32,606 nucleotides of DNA from Acidobacteriota bacterium (GCA_019347945.1 JAHWKK010000032.1:1-32606); one strand, 5' to 3'. Counted from the first letter of the stretch, positions 17,601 to 24,762 are shown. Translations and numbers: made by a program. Notes: generated by a model not told the origin, from the sequence alone.

Positions 17601-17906
17601 GAAGGTCTCGGTGCCCACTGGGAGCTGTGGATGTTTCATCAGGGAGGAATGACGAATCATGAGGCCCTCCGGTCGGCGACGCTCTCGGGAGCGAAGTACG
17701 TTGGTCTCGACGGCGACATCGGCTCGCTCGAGCCAGGCAAGCTCGCGGATCTCATCGTGCTCGACGCCGACCCGCTCGAGGACATCCGAAACTCGACCAG
17801 TGTCCGCTACACGATGGTCAACGGGCGCCTCTACGACGCGATGGAGATCAGGGAGATCGGAACCGGAGACTTCGTCCCCGAGCGGTTCTGGTTCAACAGA
17901 GAGTAG
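14652..17906 (+). CDS. Secreted TolB-like beta-propeller/amidohydrolase fusion
   Basis: Protein of 1084 residues. A signal peptide of about 20 residues (hydrophobic LLALTLALAALFAYA) is followed by a Glu/Pro-rich linker. Next is a long region of PD40/WD40-like propeller blades (about 60-650), with repeated SPDGR motifs. The C-terminal part, about 675-1080, is a metal-dependent amidohydrolase barrel with the HxH metal motif His737-Trp-His739, Lys833 in VKSYNQP and the typical end GSLEPGKLADLIVLDADPLE. The domain resembles imidazolonepropionase-like amidohydrolases. The substrate is unknown; a peptide or cyclic amide is a guess. The fusion of propeller and amidohydrolase is a known architecture. 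A strong GGGAGG site fixes the start. A heptad array begins right after the stop. Confidence 0.92.
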   Translation: MKRSLLALTLALAALFAYAQDPPDQGHEGDPAPLPEEVAEKQEGEEPKKWDASNPPGPHHTATIDVTEGTWLSLDVSPDGREIVFDLLGDLYTIPIGGGEAANLTSGVEWDMQPRYSPDGRWIAFTSDRSGGDNIWIMKRDGSDPQQVSSETFRLLNSPAWSPDGEFIAARKHFTSRRSLGAGEIWLYHRSGSDGLQMTEKPNEQKDLGEPAFSPDGRYVYYSQDTTPGPVFEYNKNPHEGIYSIKRLDRQTGETITILSGAGGAVRPTPSPDGRSLAFIRRLGMMTTLQVLDLESGQPSILYDGLDRDMQETWAIHGLYPTMAWTPDNRSIVFWSDGKINRIDAASKEVADIPFHVRDERMMTGVVRFPIEVAPEQFPVRMLRWVTVSPDEKRVVYGALGRLWIRDLPNGTPRLLTRDFGTFEAYPSFSRDSRSVVYVSWDDQDLGAIRVVPASGGASRAVTSAPGHYLEPVFSPDASTIVFRRGSGGHLVSPAYSWDTGLYRVSVRGGEPVQITDHGYAPQFGFSGDTLYFMASEGEGKRGLRRIDLDGSDERTLYISEEATEMAISPDGRWLAFTEQFNAWITPFVFTGKTVSIGPRSETVPMTKVSRDAGEYLHWSGDSRTLYWALGPELFSRGLRESFAFFDGAPEELPPLAESGTPIGFMFPYDEPAGMVALRGAKIITMNGDEVIADGTVLVEGNRIRAIGPTASVTVPSSARVVDVSGKTIMPGMIDVHWHGSMGSDEIIPEQNWYLFSSLAYGVTSIHDPSNDTSEIFAASELQKAGALRGPRIFSTGTILYGAKAPFRAIIESLDDARSHLRRLKAVGAFSVKSYNQPRRDQRQQVIEAARELEMMVVPEGGSLFQHNMTMIVDGHTGIEHSIPVANIYDDVRQLWRQSETAYTPTLVVGFGGLFGEEYWYSRTNVYEDERLLRYTPREYVEARARRTIQAADEDFNHFNNARIAAELVDEGVEVQLGAHGQREGLGAHWELWMFHQGGMTNHEALRSATLSGAKYVGLDGDIGSLEPGKLADLIVLDADPLEDIRNSTSVRYTMVNGRLYDAMEIREIGTGDFVPERFWFNRE

Positions 17907-17909
17907 AGG

Positions 17910-17972
17910 CAGGATCCAGGAGTCAGGATCCAGGAACCAGGATCCAGGAACCAGGATCCAGGAACCAGGATT
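17910..17972 (+). repeat. Heptad array CAGGANN (9 units) after the amidohydrolase gene
   Basis: Nine tandem 7-mers, alternating mostly CAGGATC and CAGGAAC, start 3 bases after the stop codon. The orientation in the sense of the gene is the same as after the DHS-like gene. An inverted array at 18247-18316 lies at the other side of the gap. Confidence 0.92.
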
Positions 17973-17975
17973 TGC

Positions 17976-17996
17976 GCGAGACGGTCAGCGTTTCGC
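17976..17996. repeat. Small hairpin, copy 1
   Basis: Arms GCGAGACG and CGTTTCGC around the loop GTCAG, with one wobble pair. A near-identical copy with perfect arms lies at 18181-18201 in the same orientation. The two copies bracket the REP-like element between them. Confidence 0.7.
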
Positions 17997-18048
17997 TTTG
18001 TCTGACTTGTACTCTCAAAGTCGGAGATCCCTCGCTTCAACCCTCCTC

Positions 18049-18175
18049 GTCATCCTGAGCCGCCGAAGGACGGCGAAGGATCTGGTCGGGGGCTCATGAA
18101 TGCAGAGGCGCGCAAAGGCATTACGCGGATTCACGACCCAGCCCCGGTCCTTCGTCGCTGGCGCTCCTCCTAATG
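18049..18175. repeat. REP-like element with decayed inverted partner
   Basis: The core at 18049-18085 is identical over 37 bases to arm 1 of the element at 14321. A degenerate inverted copy (GGTCCTTCGTCGCTGGC) follows at about 18147-18163. The sequence between, including GGGGGCTCA and ATTCACGACC, resembles the element at 21947-22045. Confidence 0.7.
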
Positions 18176-18180
18176 ATCTG

Positions 18181-18201
18181 GCGAAACGGTTAGCGTTTCG
18201 C
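18181..18201. repeat. Small hairpin, copy 2
   Basis: Perfect 8-bp arms GCGAAACG and CGTTTCGC around the loop GTTAG. It is a direct copy of the hairpin at 17976-17996. Confidence 0.75.
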
Positions 18202-18246
18202 TGGGTCGGACCCCTCCAACTACGCAGAGCTCGGGATGAGGCGGAC

Positions 18247-18316
18247 GCCTGGCTCCTGGCTCCTGAATCCTGAATCCTGAATCCTGGCTCCTGATCCCTG
18301 ATCCCTGATCCCTAAT
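18247..18316 (-). repeat. Heptad array TCCTGNN (10 units) after the lipid kinase gene
   Basis: Ten tandem 7-mers such as TCCTGAA, TCCTGGC and CCCTGAT end 3 bases from the stop codon of the minus-strand lipid kinase gene. In the sense of that gene the unit is again CAGG-led. The array is inverted relative to the one at 17910-17972. Confidence 0.9.
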
Positions 18317-18319
18317 CCC

Positions 18320-19210
18320 TCAGAATTTCCGGACGTCCGCGGGGACCAGGACGTCGAGTGAGCTCTCCCGGACCTCGAACTCGATCTCGGCGGGGAGGTC
18401 TCGCGGCTCGCCGTCGACGTGAGCGGGCCCCTCCTTCGATCGGATGATCCGCCCCTGGCGGGCGCGCCGGATCGACACTGCGCTGGCCTGATTGAATCTG
18501 CCGGTGAACAGCTGCCAGAGAAGAAGCGGGGCTCCCAGGATCGATGCGTCGCGAAGGATGGCGATGTCGAGGGTGCCGTCCTGGAGTGATGCGAGCGGAG
18601 CCACTCTTGCCTCGTTGCCGTACTGGCCGGAGTTGGCGACCGCGATCAGGAGTGCCTCGTGCTCTTCGGTCTCCTCTCCGATCTCGAGCCGGTAGGTCTC
18701 CCGTGCATAGGACCACCAGGCGAGGGCACCTTCCTGAACGTAGCTCGCCAGACCGCGGCGTCCGGCGTCCGCGAAGCGATGTGCGACGGTTGCATCGAAG
18801 CCGATGCCGAAGATTCCGAGGAAGGGATCACCGTTGACGAGTCCCGTGTCGATCCGCTCGATCCGAGCCTGCCGGAACGTCTCGAGGGCGGCAGCCGGGT
18901 CGCAGGGAATCCCGAGGTGGCGGGCGATCCCGTTGCCCGAGCCGGTCGGAAGGATGGCGAGCGCGATGTCCGACCCGATCAGCCGTTTTCCGATCTCGTG
19001 CACGCTGCCGTCTCCGCCGACGGCACAGACGACTTCGAAGCTTTCCTGTCGGGCATATTCGATGTACTGATCGGTCTCGGCGACCGAGCTCGAGCTGAGG
19101 ATCTCGAAGCTCCTTCCCATGGAGCCCGCAATCGAGGAGATCGTCTCCTCGAGCAGCCTCCTGTCGCGGGGTTTTCCGGCGCGAGGATTGAGAATGAAGA
19201 GGGTCTTCAT
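18320..19210 (-). CDS. Diacylglycerol kinase-family lipid kinase (YegS/DgkB-like)
   Basis: Protein of 296 residues with the DAGK catalytic fold. It has LFILNPRAG at the N-terminus, the nucleotide-binding GGDGSVHEI motif (about residues 64-72) and the following LPTGSGNGIARHLGI segment, then FGIGFDATVA. The family phosphorylates diacylglycerol, sphingoid or related lipids at the cytoplasmic face of the membrane. The exact lipid cannot be assigned. The length fits the family. The ATG at 19210 begins directly with the first beta strand. The gene is divergent from the DUF4870 gene and convergent with the amidohydrolase gene. Confidence 0.92.
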   Translation of the reverse strand: MKTLFILNPRAGKPRDRRLLEETISSIAGSMGRSFEILSSSSVAETDQYIEYARQESFEVVCAVGGDGSVHEIGKRLIGSDIALAILPTGSGNGIARHLGIPCDPAAALETFRQARIERIDTGLVNGDPFLGIFGIGFDATVAHRFADAGRRGLASYVQEGALAWWSYARETYRLEIGEETEEHEALLIAVANSGQYGNEARVAPLASLQDGTLDIAILRDASILGAPLLLWQLFTGRFNQASAVSIRRARQGRIIRSKEGPAHVDGEPRDLPAEIEFEVRESSLDVLVPADVRKF

Positions 19211-19307
19211 GTTCCGGGCGGAGAGTAGCAGAACCTCCGGGCGGAACCCGCGATCGGTTGCAATGCGACGAGCAAGCGGGGGATACTTTCATCAGGGAGG
19301 AGAAAAG

Positions 19308-19697
19308 ATGACTAACCCAGAACCAACCCCCGTACCACCACCGCGGAACGAACCCGCAACGAGTCCGGATGCCCGTCAGTGGGCAATGATCACGCACCTT
19401 TCGGCGCTCACCGGACTCATTACCGGTATCGGCTTTCTGCTCGGCCCGCTCATCGTCTGGCTCATCAAGAGGGATGAGTATCCGATGGTCGACGAGCACG
19501 GCAAGGAAGCGGTCAATTTTCAGATCACCGTGTTTATCGGCTTCGTCATCGGCGGTCTGCTCGCGATCGTGTTGGTCGGCTTCGTAATCATGCTGGCAGT
19601 TGGAATCGCAGCCGTCGTGTTTCCCATCATTGCCGGCATCAAGGCGAACGAAGGACAGTTCTATCGCTACCCCTTCACCCTCCGTCTGATCAAATAG
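19308..19697 (+). CDS. DUF4870 domain membrane protein
   Basis: Protein of 129 residues. A Pro-rich N-terminus (1-22) is followed by a DUF4870/Tic20-like domain, including QWAMITHLSALTGL, a first membrane segment, WLIKRDEYPMVDEHGKEAVNFQ, and two more hydrophobic segments (about 67-105). It ends with the basic FYRYPFTLRLIK. The function is unknown. A strong GGGAGG site 7 bases before the ATG at 19308 decides the start; longer upstream frames overlap the divergent kinase gene. Confidence 0.9.
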   Translation: MTNPEPTPVPPPRNEPATSPDARQWAMITHLSALTGLITGIGFLLGPLIVWLIKRDEYPMVDEHGKEAVNFQITVFIGFVIGGLLAIVLVGFVIMLAVGIAAVVFPIIAGIKANEGQFYRYPFTLRLIK

Positions 19698-19704
19698 TCC
19701 CCAG

Positions 19705-19740
19705 CGAGCCTCGGCTGTCGGGCCCGCCGGCCGAGGCTCG
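19705..19740. terminator. Stem-loop between convergent genes
   Basis: Perfect 11-bp arms CGAGCCTCGGC (19705-19715) and GCCGAGGCTCG (19730-19740) lie 7 bases after the DUF4870 stop. No T-run follows, so this may be a terminator of another type or only an RNA-stabilising hairpin. Confidence 0.5.
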
Positions 19741-19783
19741 GGGGGGCGGCGCAAGTTTCGGCAAAGTGGCGATCGAATATAGC

Positions 19784-19823
19784 GCCGGTTTCTAACCGGC
19801 CGTTCCGCCGGTTTTCAACCGGC
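19784..19823. repeat. Two tandem small palindromes
   Basis: GCCGGTTTCTAACCGGC (19784-19800) and GCCGGTTTTCAACCGGC (19807-19823) are near-identical hairpins with 7-bp arms and 3-base loops, set 6 bases apart between the convergent DUF4870 and M49 genes. They look like members of a short dispersed palindrome family. Confidence 0.8.
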
Positions 19824-19837
19824 CCGGGACACCTTCC

Positions 19838-21634
19838 TCAGGGTGCCGTCGCGTCGCCGTCGACGGCGTCGTACCTCACGATGACGTTGCGAAAGCGGAG
19901 ACTCTCTCGTCTCGCTTTCGCGATTCTCTCGTGGAGATTGCTCCATCCGGTCCACCGGTCGACGAACGCTTCGGCCTTCGCTGGATCCCCCGCACTCTGG
20001 ATCTCCAGCACCTCTTCGAGAAGCGAAGCGACCGCGTCGTGATAGGCGGAGTAGTCGATCGCGAGCCTGTCCGTTTGCGAATCGAACTGCAGCACGCCCG
20101 TGTCGAGAAACCAGTTGAACTGCATCAGCTGCATCGTCTGGTACGGCTGGTCGCGCCGCGGCTTGACGGTCTGCAACGTTCGGAGAATCCCACTCGCATA
20201 GAGCGATCGGAGTCCGGCGTCGTCGTAGTATCCGGCGGTTCTGAGCGCGGGACCCGCGAACAGAGATACGAGGTCGGCTTTCATCTCCTCGAACGAGTCG
20301 GCGGTCGCCCCGAGAGCGACGTCGAGCGTGCGTCCTCTGACGTCGCGGTCGACTCCGAGGTAGTGACCGATCTCGTGCCAGAGCGTCCGGTCGAAGTTTG
20401 CATTCGGAGTGAGGTCGTCGCGATGAGCCGGCGCCACCACCGCGTCCCATCCGGCCTTCGTGTTCTCGAACAGCGTCGGGTTGCGCATGATGTTCTCGCG
20501 CAGGAGAATCGTCCTTCCGTAACGCTGCGAGAATAGAGGATCGTTCGGCAGGATCGTGGCGGTATTGGCTCCGCGCGCCTGCCCGAAATCGGCGATCACT
20601 TCGTAAACGCCGACCGGTATGTCGTCGCGGACACGCTTCTGCCGCTCGTATGGAAGCGAGCTCTCGATCTCCTGAATCCCCGCGATCGCCGACTTCAGCT
20701 TCGTGCTGGCTTCCTCGTCCCGTTTGAGCAGACTGAGCGACATGAATGCTTTCGCTCCATACAGCGGATCGTCGTAGGTTTCGTACGATCCGATCTGCGC
20801 GTTCAGACGGCCGAATCTTCCGGTCACCCACGAAGCGTCGCCGCTTTCGTAGTCGTCGCTCAGCAGATCCCGCGATCGGTTGCGGAGATAGCGAGCAAAC
20901 TCAGCGTCGTCCTCTTCGACCGCGTCCGCGGCCTGGTTGAGGAGCTCGTAGATCTTCATGATCTCGGGCGCCCAGGCGACTGACTGAGGAATCGCGTAGA
21001 AGGGATGTTCCTCCGGGTTCGCATCCACGTGCCGAAGATGAACGGCGAGGCCCGGATGAAGCACGTGCAGAACGGGATATCGCGCCAGTGTTCCGATGTC
21101 GTGTCGGAGATTGGTGTCGCTCGAAGCTCTCACTATGGTTCGTTCGGCGAGGATCTCGTCACGCATCTCCGGGTGCCGTGCGAGATATGCGTCGATGGCT
21201 TCCCTCGTGGCGTCGGGAGGATAGATGTTGCGCACCGGTTTCTCCGGACCGACCGGGAGGAACGCCACCCGCTCGTTCTCCAGCGTCGTGACGATCGGGC
21301 CCTTGCTCAGCCGGTAGAGCGCGAGGAGGTTCCTGGTCGCGCGGCTGTCGAGCTCGACGTGCAGCGCTCTGAGCGCGGCGAGCGAGCTGAGAGCTTCCGG
21401 ATGCTTCGCTTCGAGGTAGAGCTGGTGGAGGATCGCCCCGGCCTCGAGGAGATGGCCGACGGCGCGCCGCTCGCCGGGCGTCAGGTCCGACAGATCAGGA
21501 TCGAGACGGATCGTGCGGGTCGCGTCGAGGATCGGCTGACTGCGATCGACCCCCCAATACCCCTCGGGGAGCTCCTGGGCAGAGGCGGTCGCAGCGATGA
21601 GGAGGAGAGCGGCGGACATCGGAGCGCTTTTCAT
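19838..21634 (-). CDS. Secreted M49-family (dipeptidyl peptidase III-like) metallopeptidase
   Basis: Protein of 598 residues with a signal peptide (about 1-19, cleavage after ATASA). The zinc site is the pentapeptide HEIGH (His420, Glu421, His424), with the third ligand Glu450 in FEEMKAD. This is the M49 arrangement, in which the second motif reads EExxAD or EExxAE. Classical DPP III has a hexapeptide HELLGH; pentapeptide forms occur in some bacteria. DPP III removes dipeptides from the N-terminus of oligopeptides and is usually cytosolic, so export to the periplasm is a point of interest. The ATG at 21634 starts the signal peptide. The longer frame to 21757 runs through repeats. No ribosome binding site is seen. 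Confidence 0.85.
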   Translation of the reverse strand: MKSAPMSAALLLIAATASAQELPEGYWGVDRSQPILDATRTIRLDPDLSDLTPGERRAVGHLLEAGAILHQLYLEAKHPEALSSLAALRALHVELDSRATRNLLALYRLSKGPIVTTLENERVAFLPVGPEKPVRNIYPPDATREAIDAYLARHPEMRDEILAERTIVRASSDTNLRHDIGTLARYPVLHVLHPGLAVHLRHVDANPEEHPFYAIPQSVAWAPEIMKIYELLNQAADAVEEDDAEFARYLRNRSRDLLSDDYESGDASWVTGRFGRLNAQIGSYETYDDPLYGAKAFMSLSLLKRDEEASTKLKSAIAGIQEIESSLPYERQKRVRDDIPVGVYEVIADFGQARGANTATILPNDPLFSQRYGRTILLRENIMRNPTLFENTKAGWDAVVAPAHRDDLTPNANFDRTLWHEIGHYLGVDRDVRGRTLDVALGATADSFEEMKADLVSLFAGPALRTAGYYDDAGLRSLYASGILRTLQTVKPRRDQPYQTMQLMQFNWFLDTGVLQFDSQTDRLAIDYSAYHDAVASLLEEVLEIQSAGDPAKAEAFVDRWTGWSNLHERIAKARRESLRFRNVIVRYDAVDGDATAP

Positions 21635-21666
21635 GGCGGAACTATCGTATGCGATCTGGGAGAAAC

Positions 21667-21714
21667 GGTTGGAGGTTGGAAGCAGGTTGGAGGTTTGAGG
21701 TTGGCGGTTGGAGG
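21667..21714. repeat. Heptad array GGTTGGA (6 units)
   Basis: Six 7-mers of the form GGTTGGA, with one 4-base interruption and small changes, lie 32 bases upstream of the M49 gene start. Inverted copies (TCCAACC, twice) are at 22045-22058 on the other side of the gap, so the heptads again enclose REP-like elements. Confidence 0.85.
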
Positions 21715-21743
21715 AGTACGGCCAAGCGAAGCGCCGCGCCCTC

Positions 21744-22040
21744 GTCATCCTGAGCAAGTGACCGGCGCCTTGCGACGGTGATCGGAAATGACACCCGTGA
21801 GTGCAGAAACAACCGAACTCGCGTACTCAAACCGACGTCATCCTGAGCGGGGGGTCGGGCGGGCAGGCGAAGGACCTCGCAGGTTGGGACATCAGCCCAA
21901 GCGAAGCGCTGCAGGAGGGTCGAAGTCCAACAATTTCGTGGTCGTTTCATCCTGAGCCGGCGAAGGATCGGGGCGGGGGCTCACTAACGAAGGCGACGCC
22001 AGCTCGCGGAATCGAATCACGAGCCTGCCCCCGGACCCGA
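21744..22040. repeat. Cluster of REP-like copies in the M49/symporter gap
   Basis: The start motif GTCATCCTGAGC or TCATCCTGAGCC occurs three times, at 21744-21755, 21837-21848 and 21947-21959. The latter two are followed by the characteristic GGCGAAGGA (21865 and 21959 onwards). The segment AAGCGAAGCGC also occurs twice (21724 and 21899). No gene is credible in this stretch, which separates two divergent genes. Confidence 0.75.
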
Positions 22041-22041
22041 C

Positions 22042-22061
22042 TCCTCCAACCTCCAACCTCC
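22042..22061. repeat. Inverted heptads TCCAACC
   Basis: Two tandem TCCAACC units with partial flanks form the reverse complement of the GGTTGGA array at 21667-21714, closing the symmetric repeat region just before the symporter promoter. Confidence 0.8.
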
Positions 22062-22067
22062 TCCCGT

Positions 22068-22073
22068 TACAAT
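22068..22073 (+). promoter_or_regulatory. -10 box for the symporter gene
   Basis: TACAAT differs from TATAAT at one position and ends 8 bases before the TTG start at 22082, where transcription would be expected to begin. The transcript may thus be leaderless or nearly so. Confidence 0.5.
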
Positions 22074-22081
22074 CCCCCTCC

Positions 22082-23551
22082 TTGATCGATCTCGTCATCA
22101 TCGCCGCCTACCTGACAGGCGTCATCGCTGCCGGAATCTGGTTCTCGAAGCGGCAGAAGTCGACCGCCCGTTACTTCCTCGCCGGCCGCAACCTCCCGTG
22201 GTGGGCGATCAGCGCGTCGATCGTGGCGACGGAGACTTCGACGATCTCCTTCATCTCGGTTCCCGGAATCGCCTACGCGTACGGCGGCGACTTCCGGTTT
22301 CTGCAGCTCGTTCTCGGGTACCTGATCGGCCGGATCGTCATCTCGATCCTCTTCATACCGTCGTATTTCCGGGAAGAGCTCGTCACCGTCTATCAGCTGC
22401 TCCAGAGCGTCTTCGGCGGCGGCGTTCGCGCTCTCTCCTCGGCGATTTTCGTCGTCATGCGGATCATCGCGGACGGAGTGCGGCTGCTGCTGACCGCGCT
22501 CGTGATCGCCGCGGTTTTCACCGCGCTCGCCCCGGATCAGGCCTCCCATCTCGTGATCCCCGCCTCGATCATCGGCCTCGGGCTGATCATGATCGTCTTC
22601 ACGTTCCTCGGAGGAATCGAGGCCGTCGTCTGGATCGAGGTCGTGCAGCTCGGCATCTACATCGCCGGCGCGATCGCCGCGGCGGTCGTGCTCACCGGTC
22701 TGATCCCTGGCGGCGCAGCGGCCGCGATCGATCTCGCCGCGGCCGCCGGGAAGCTGCGCTTCTTCGACTTCGCGTTCGACATCTCGACGACATTCGGCTT
22801 CTGGGCGGGACTCATCGGGGGTTGCTTTCTCACGATGAGCACACACGGAACCGATCAGTTCATGGTGCAGAGATATCTCTCATCGCGGAGCGAGCGGGAT
22901 GCGATGCTGGGCCTTCTCTCCTCCGGGGTTCTCGTTTTCGTGCAGTTCCTCGGGTTCCTCTTCATCGGGATTCTGCTTTTCGCCTTCTACCGGCCGGATC
23001 GGATTCCCGACTGGGCGACGAACGTGGCGGCGCCCTTCGATGCGCCGGATCAGGTCTTCGCGCACTTCATCGCGAATCATCTGCCGGCCGGTCTGATGGG
23101 ACTCGTCGTGGCGGCCATACTCGCCGCAGCGCTGTCGTCGTCGCTCAGCTCGATCGCGTCGACCGCGACCGCGGATCTCTATGCCCCCGCGGTGAAGGGG
23201 AGGGACGATCGCCACTACCTCAATGCTTCGCGCCTTTTCACCGTCGGCGCCGGCATCGCGCAGATCATCGTCGCGCTGATTCTGATGGGGGAGACCCGCT
23301 CGGCGCTCAACATCGCGCTCTCGGTCGCATCGCTGCTCAACGGGCCGATCCTCGGGATCTTTCTTCTTGCGGCGATGGGAGTACGGGGGCCACGAGCAGC
23401 GCTGGCAGGAATGATCGCGGGCCTCGCCGCGGTGACGTGGGTCTGGCTCGGAACCTCCGCGGCCTGGCCCTGGTACGTGACCGTCGGAAGCCTCGTCACT
23501 GTCGCGGTGGGGTGGATCGTTTCGAAGGAATCGAGCGCGCAGGTCCGGTGA
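22082..23551 (+). CDS. Sodium:solute symporter (SSS family)
   Basis: Protein of 489 residues, strongly hydrophobic, with about 12-13 membrane segments. It shows the family hallmarks: KSTARYFLAGRNLPWWAISASIVATETSTISFISVPG near the N-terminus (residues 22-58), a GGIEAVVWIEVVQ segment, and HGTDQFMVQRYLSSRS. It imports an organic solute with sodium ions across the inner membrane. The solute cannot be told. The start is TTG at 22082, the only start that keeps the first membrane segment. No ribosome binding site is seen, but a TACAAT box is close upstream. The gene is convergent with the next hydrolase gene (31-base gap). Confidence 0.92.
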   Translation: MIDLVIIAAYLTGVIAAGIWFSKRQKSTARYFLAGRNLPWWAISASIVATETSTISFISVPGIAYAYGGDFRFLQLVLGYLIGRIVISILFIPSYFREELVTVYQLLQSVFGGGVRALSSAIFVVMRIIADGVRLLLTALVIAAVFTALAPDQASHLVIPASIIGLGLIMIVFTFLGGIEAVVWIEVVQLGIYIAGAIAAAVVLTGLIPGGAAAAIDLAAAAGKLRFFDFAFDISTTFGFWAGLIGGCFLTMSTHGTDQFMVQRYLSSRSERDAMLGLLSSGVLVFVQFLGFLFIGILLFAFYRPDRIPDWATNVAAPFDAPDQVFAHFIANHLPAGLMGLVVAAILAAALSSSLSSIASTATADLYAPAVKGRDDRHYLNASRLFTVGAGIAQIIVALILMGETRSALNIALSVASLLNGPILGIFLLAAMGVRGPRAALAGMIAGLAAVTWVWLGTSAAWPWYVTVGSLVTVAVGWIVSKESSAQVR

Positions 23552-23582
23552 ACATGGAGTGCGGCGCACCCCGGCGCCGTCC

Positions 23583-24491
23583 TCAGCCGGCCTGGCGGAG
23601 GAAGCGGCCTGCGACCGGACCTATCCGCGCGGACTCGGTGATCCAGGGAGCATGTCCTCCGCCGACCACGTGCAGCTCGGCGCGGGGCATCAGCTCGACC
23701 ATCCGCTCGCCCGTCTCGACCGAGCCGAAGGGATCGTTCTCACCCCAGAAGACCATGGTCGGTTGTCTCAACGCCTCGAGCTGCTCGGAAGTCAACCGCA
23801 TCTCCGGTCGATTGCCTCTCAAACGGATCAGAGCGTTGAGTGTCGGAAGAAACTTCGCTCTGAAACCCGGAAGCTGCTCGGTTCTCAGCAGCAGCTCCGC
23901 CAGCTCGGGGGGGAGCGGGTACTCATTCACCATCCGGCTCAACTCCTCCACCTGGCCCTCCGATGGTGGACGAATTCGCGTCAGCAGACGCCCGAGGGGC
24001 CGGAAGGAAAGAAGTCGCATCGGCAGCGGTGCTGAGGTGTCGAGGACGATGGCCGGACAGCCGAGATGCACCATGGCGGTCACACGTTCCGGTCTGTCGA
24101 GTGCCAGCCATAACGTCCAGAGCGAGCCGAGCGAGTTGGCGACGAACGGCGCCGCGCTCAGTTCGAGCCCGTCGAGTACCTCGCCCAGAAAAACGCCAGT
24201 GTTGTGACGGAAGTCCTCGGTGAAGGCCTCGATGGTGTCGGTGAGTCCATAGCCGGGGAGATCGACCGCGAACAGGCGGAATCCATCGAGCTCTGCCATC
24301 AGGGGCGCCCACATCGCGCCGGGCGTTCCGATGCCGTTGAGCATCACGACCGGTGGTCCGTCGCCCGAGACCAGGACGTGAGTCTTTCCGTCGATTGATG
24401 GTACATCGATGAAGCGTGATTCGGCACTCACCTCGTACCGGTCGAGCATCCGTCTCTGCGCTTCGAAGAAATTCTCTCTCGCCTTCGTCAT
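23583..24491 (-). CDS. Alpha/beta hydrolase
   Basis: Protein of 302 residues with the alpha/beta-hydrolase fold. The oxyanion segment LNGIGTPGAMW is at 51-61, followed by DLPGYGLTD. Ser120 in ANSLGS is the nucleophile (the usual first Gly of GxSxG is Ala), with Asp253 in GENDPFG and His280 in GGGHAPW. The cap region (about 145-235) is helical. It resembles haloalkane dehalogenase/epoxide hydrolase or ester hydrolase relatives, and the substrate is unknown. No signal peptide is seen. The ATG at 24491 has a weak GGCGGA site; an ATG at 24509 would add six residues. Confidence 0.88.
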   Translation of the reverse strand: MTKARENFFEAQRRMLDRYEVSAESRFIDVPSIDGKTHVLVSGDGPPVVMLNGIGTPGAMWAPLMAELDGFRLFAVDLPGYGLTDTIEAFTEDFRHNTGVFLGEVLDGLELSAAPFVANSLGSLWTLWLALDRPERVTAMVHLGCPAIVLDTSAPLPMRLLSFRPLGRLLTRIRPPSEGQVEELSRMVNEYPLPPELAELLLRTEQLPGFRAKFLPTLNALIRLRGNRPEMRLTSEQLEALRQPTMVFWGENDPFGSVETGERMVELMPRAELHVVGGGHAPWITESARIGPVAGRFLRQAG

Positions 24492-24591
24492 GACGAATCC
24501 GCCGTACATTCTGACAAATCGCGGCTGACGCCGTCGACGCCCGCGTCATGGGCTGACTTGGCAGATCACCAGGAGAGCGATACCATCTTCT

Positions 24592-24717
24592 ATGGAAGCG
24601 GTTACCACGTATCGAAATACCGGGTCGAGATCATTGTCCCGGGGCGTCGATTGGCTATGCCAGAATCCTGCTTCGGCAGGAGCGCCGATCTCATTGTCGG
24701 AACCGCTTCCATTTTTC
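24592..24717. other. Structured-looking element closed by a 12-bp stem and T-run
   Basis: ATGGAAGCGGTT (24592-24603) and AACCGCTTCCAT (24701-24712) are perfect inverted repeats, and the right arm runs into a T-rich tail (TTTTTCATTT) on the plus strand. Inside are a hairpin TCCTGC-TTCG-GCAGGA with a cUUCGg tetraloop (24666-24681), CCGGG...CCCGG (24620-24642), TGGC-TAT-GCCA and a GTAT-CGAA-ATAC hairpin. No credible protein is encoded. It may be a small structured RNA ending in its own terminator, or a short mobile palindromic element; which strand matters is open. Confidence 0.45.
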
Positions 24718-24762
24718 ATTTCTCCCCATCCGTCTCGTACGCGGCGTTCTGATGGGTTGAGG

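Noticed and set aside
15273-17660. Minus-strand open frame of 795 codons
   Set aside because: Antisense to the propeller/amidohydrolase gene, Arg/Asp-rich composition, no recognisable domain.
22198-24207. Plus-strand open frame of 669 codons
   Set aside because: It is a shifted frame of the symporter gene running on antisense to the next hydrolase; Arg-rich with no domain.
24592-24717. tRNA gene
   Set aside because: The stems do not form a cloverleaf, and no T-arm or acceptor end of the right form was found.
24558-24752. Small plus-strand frame of 64 codons in the structured element
   Set aside because: No ribosome binding site and no family; the inverted-repeat structure explains the region better.
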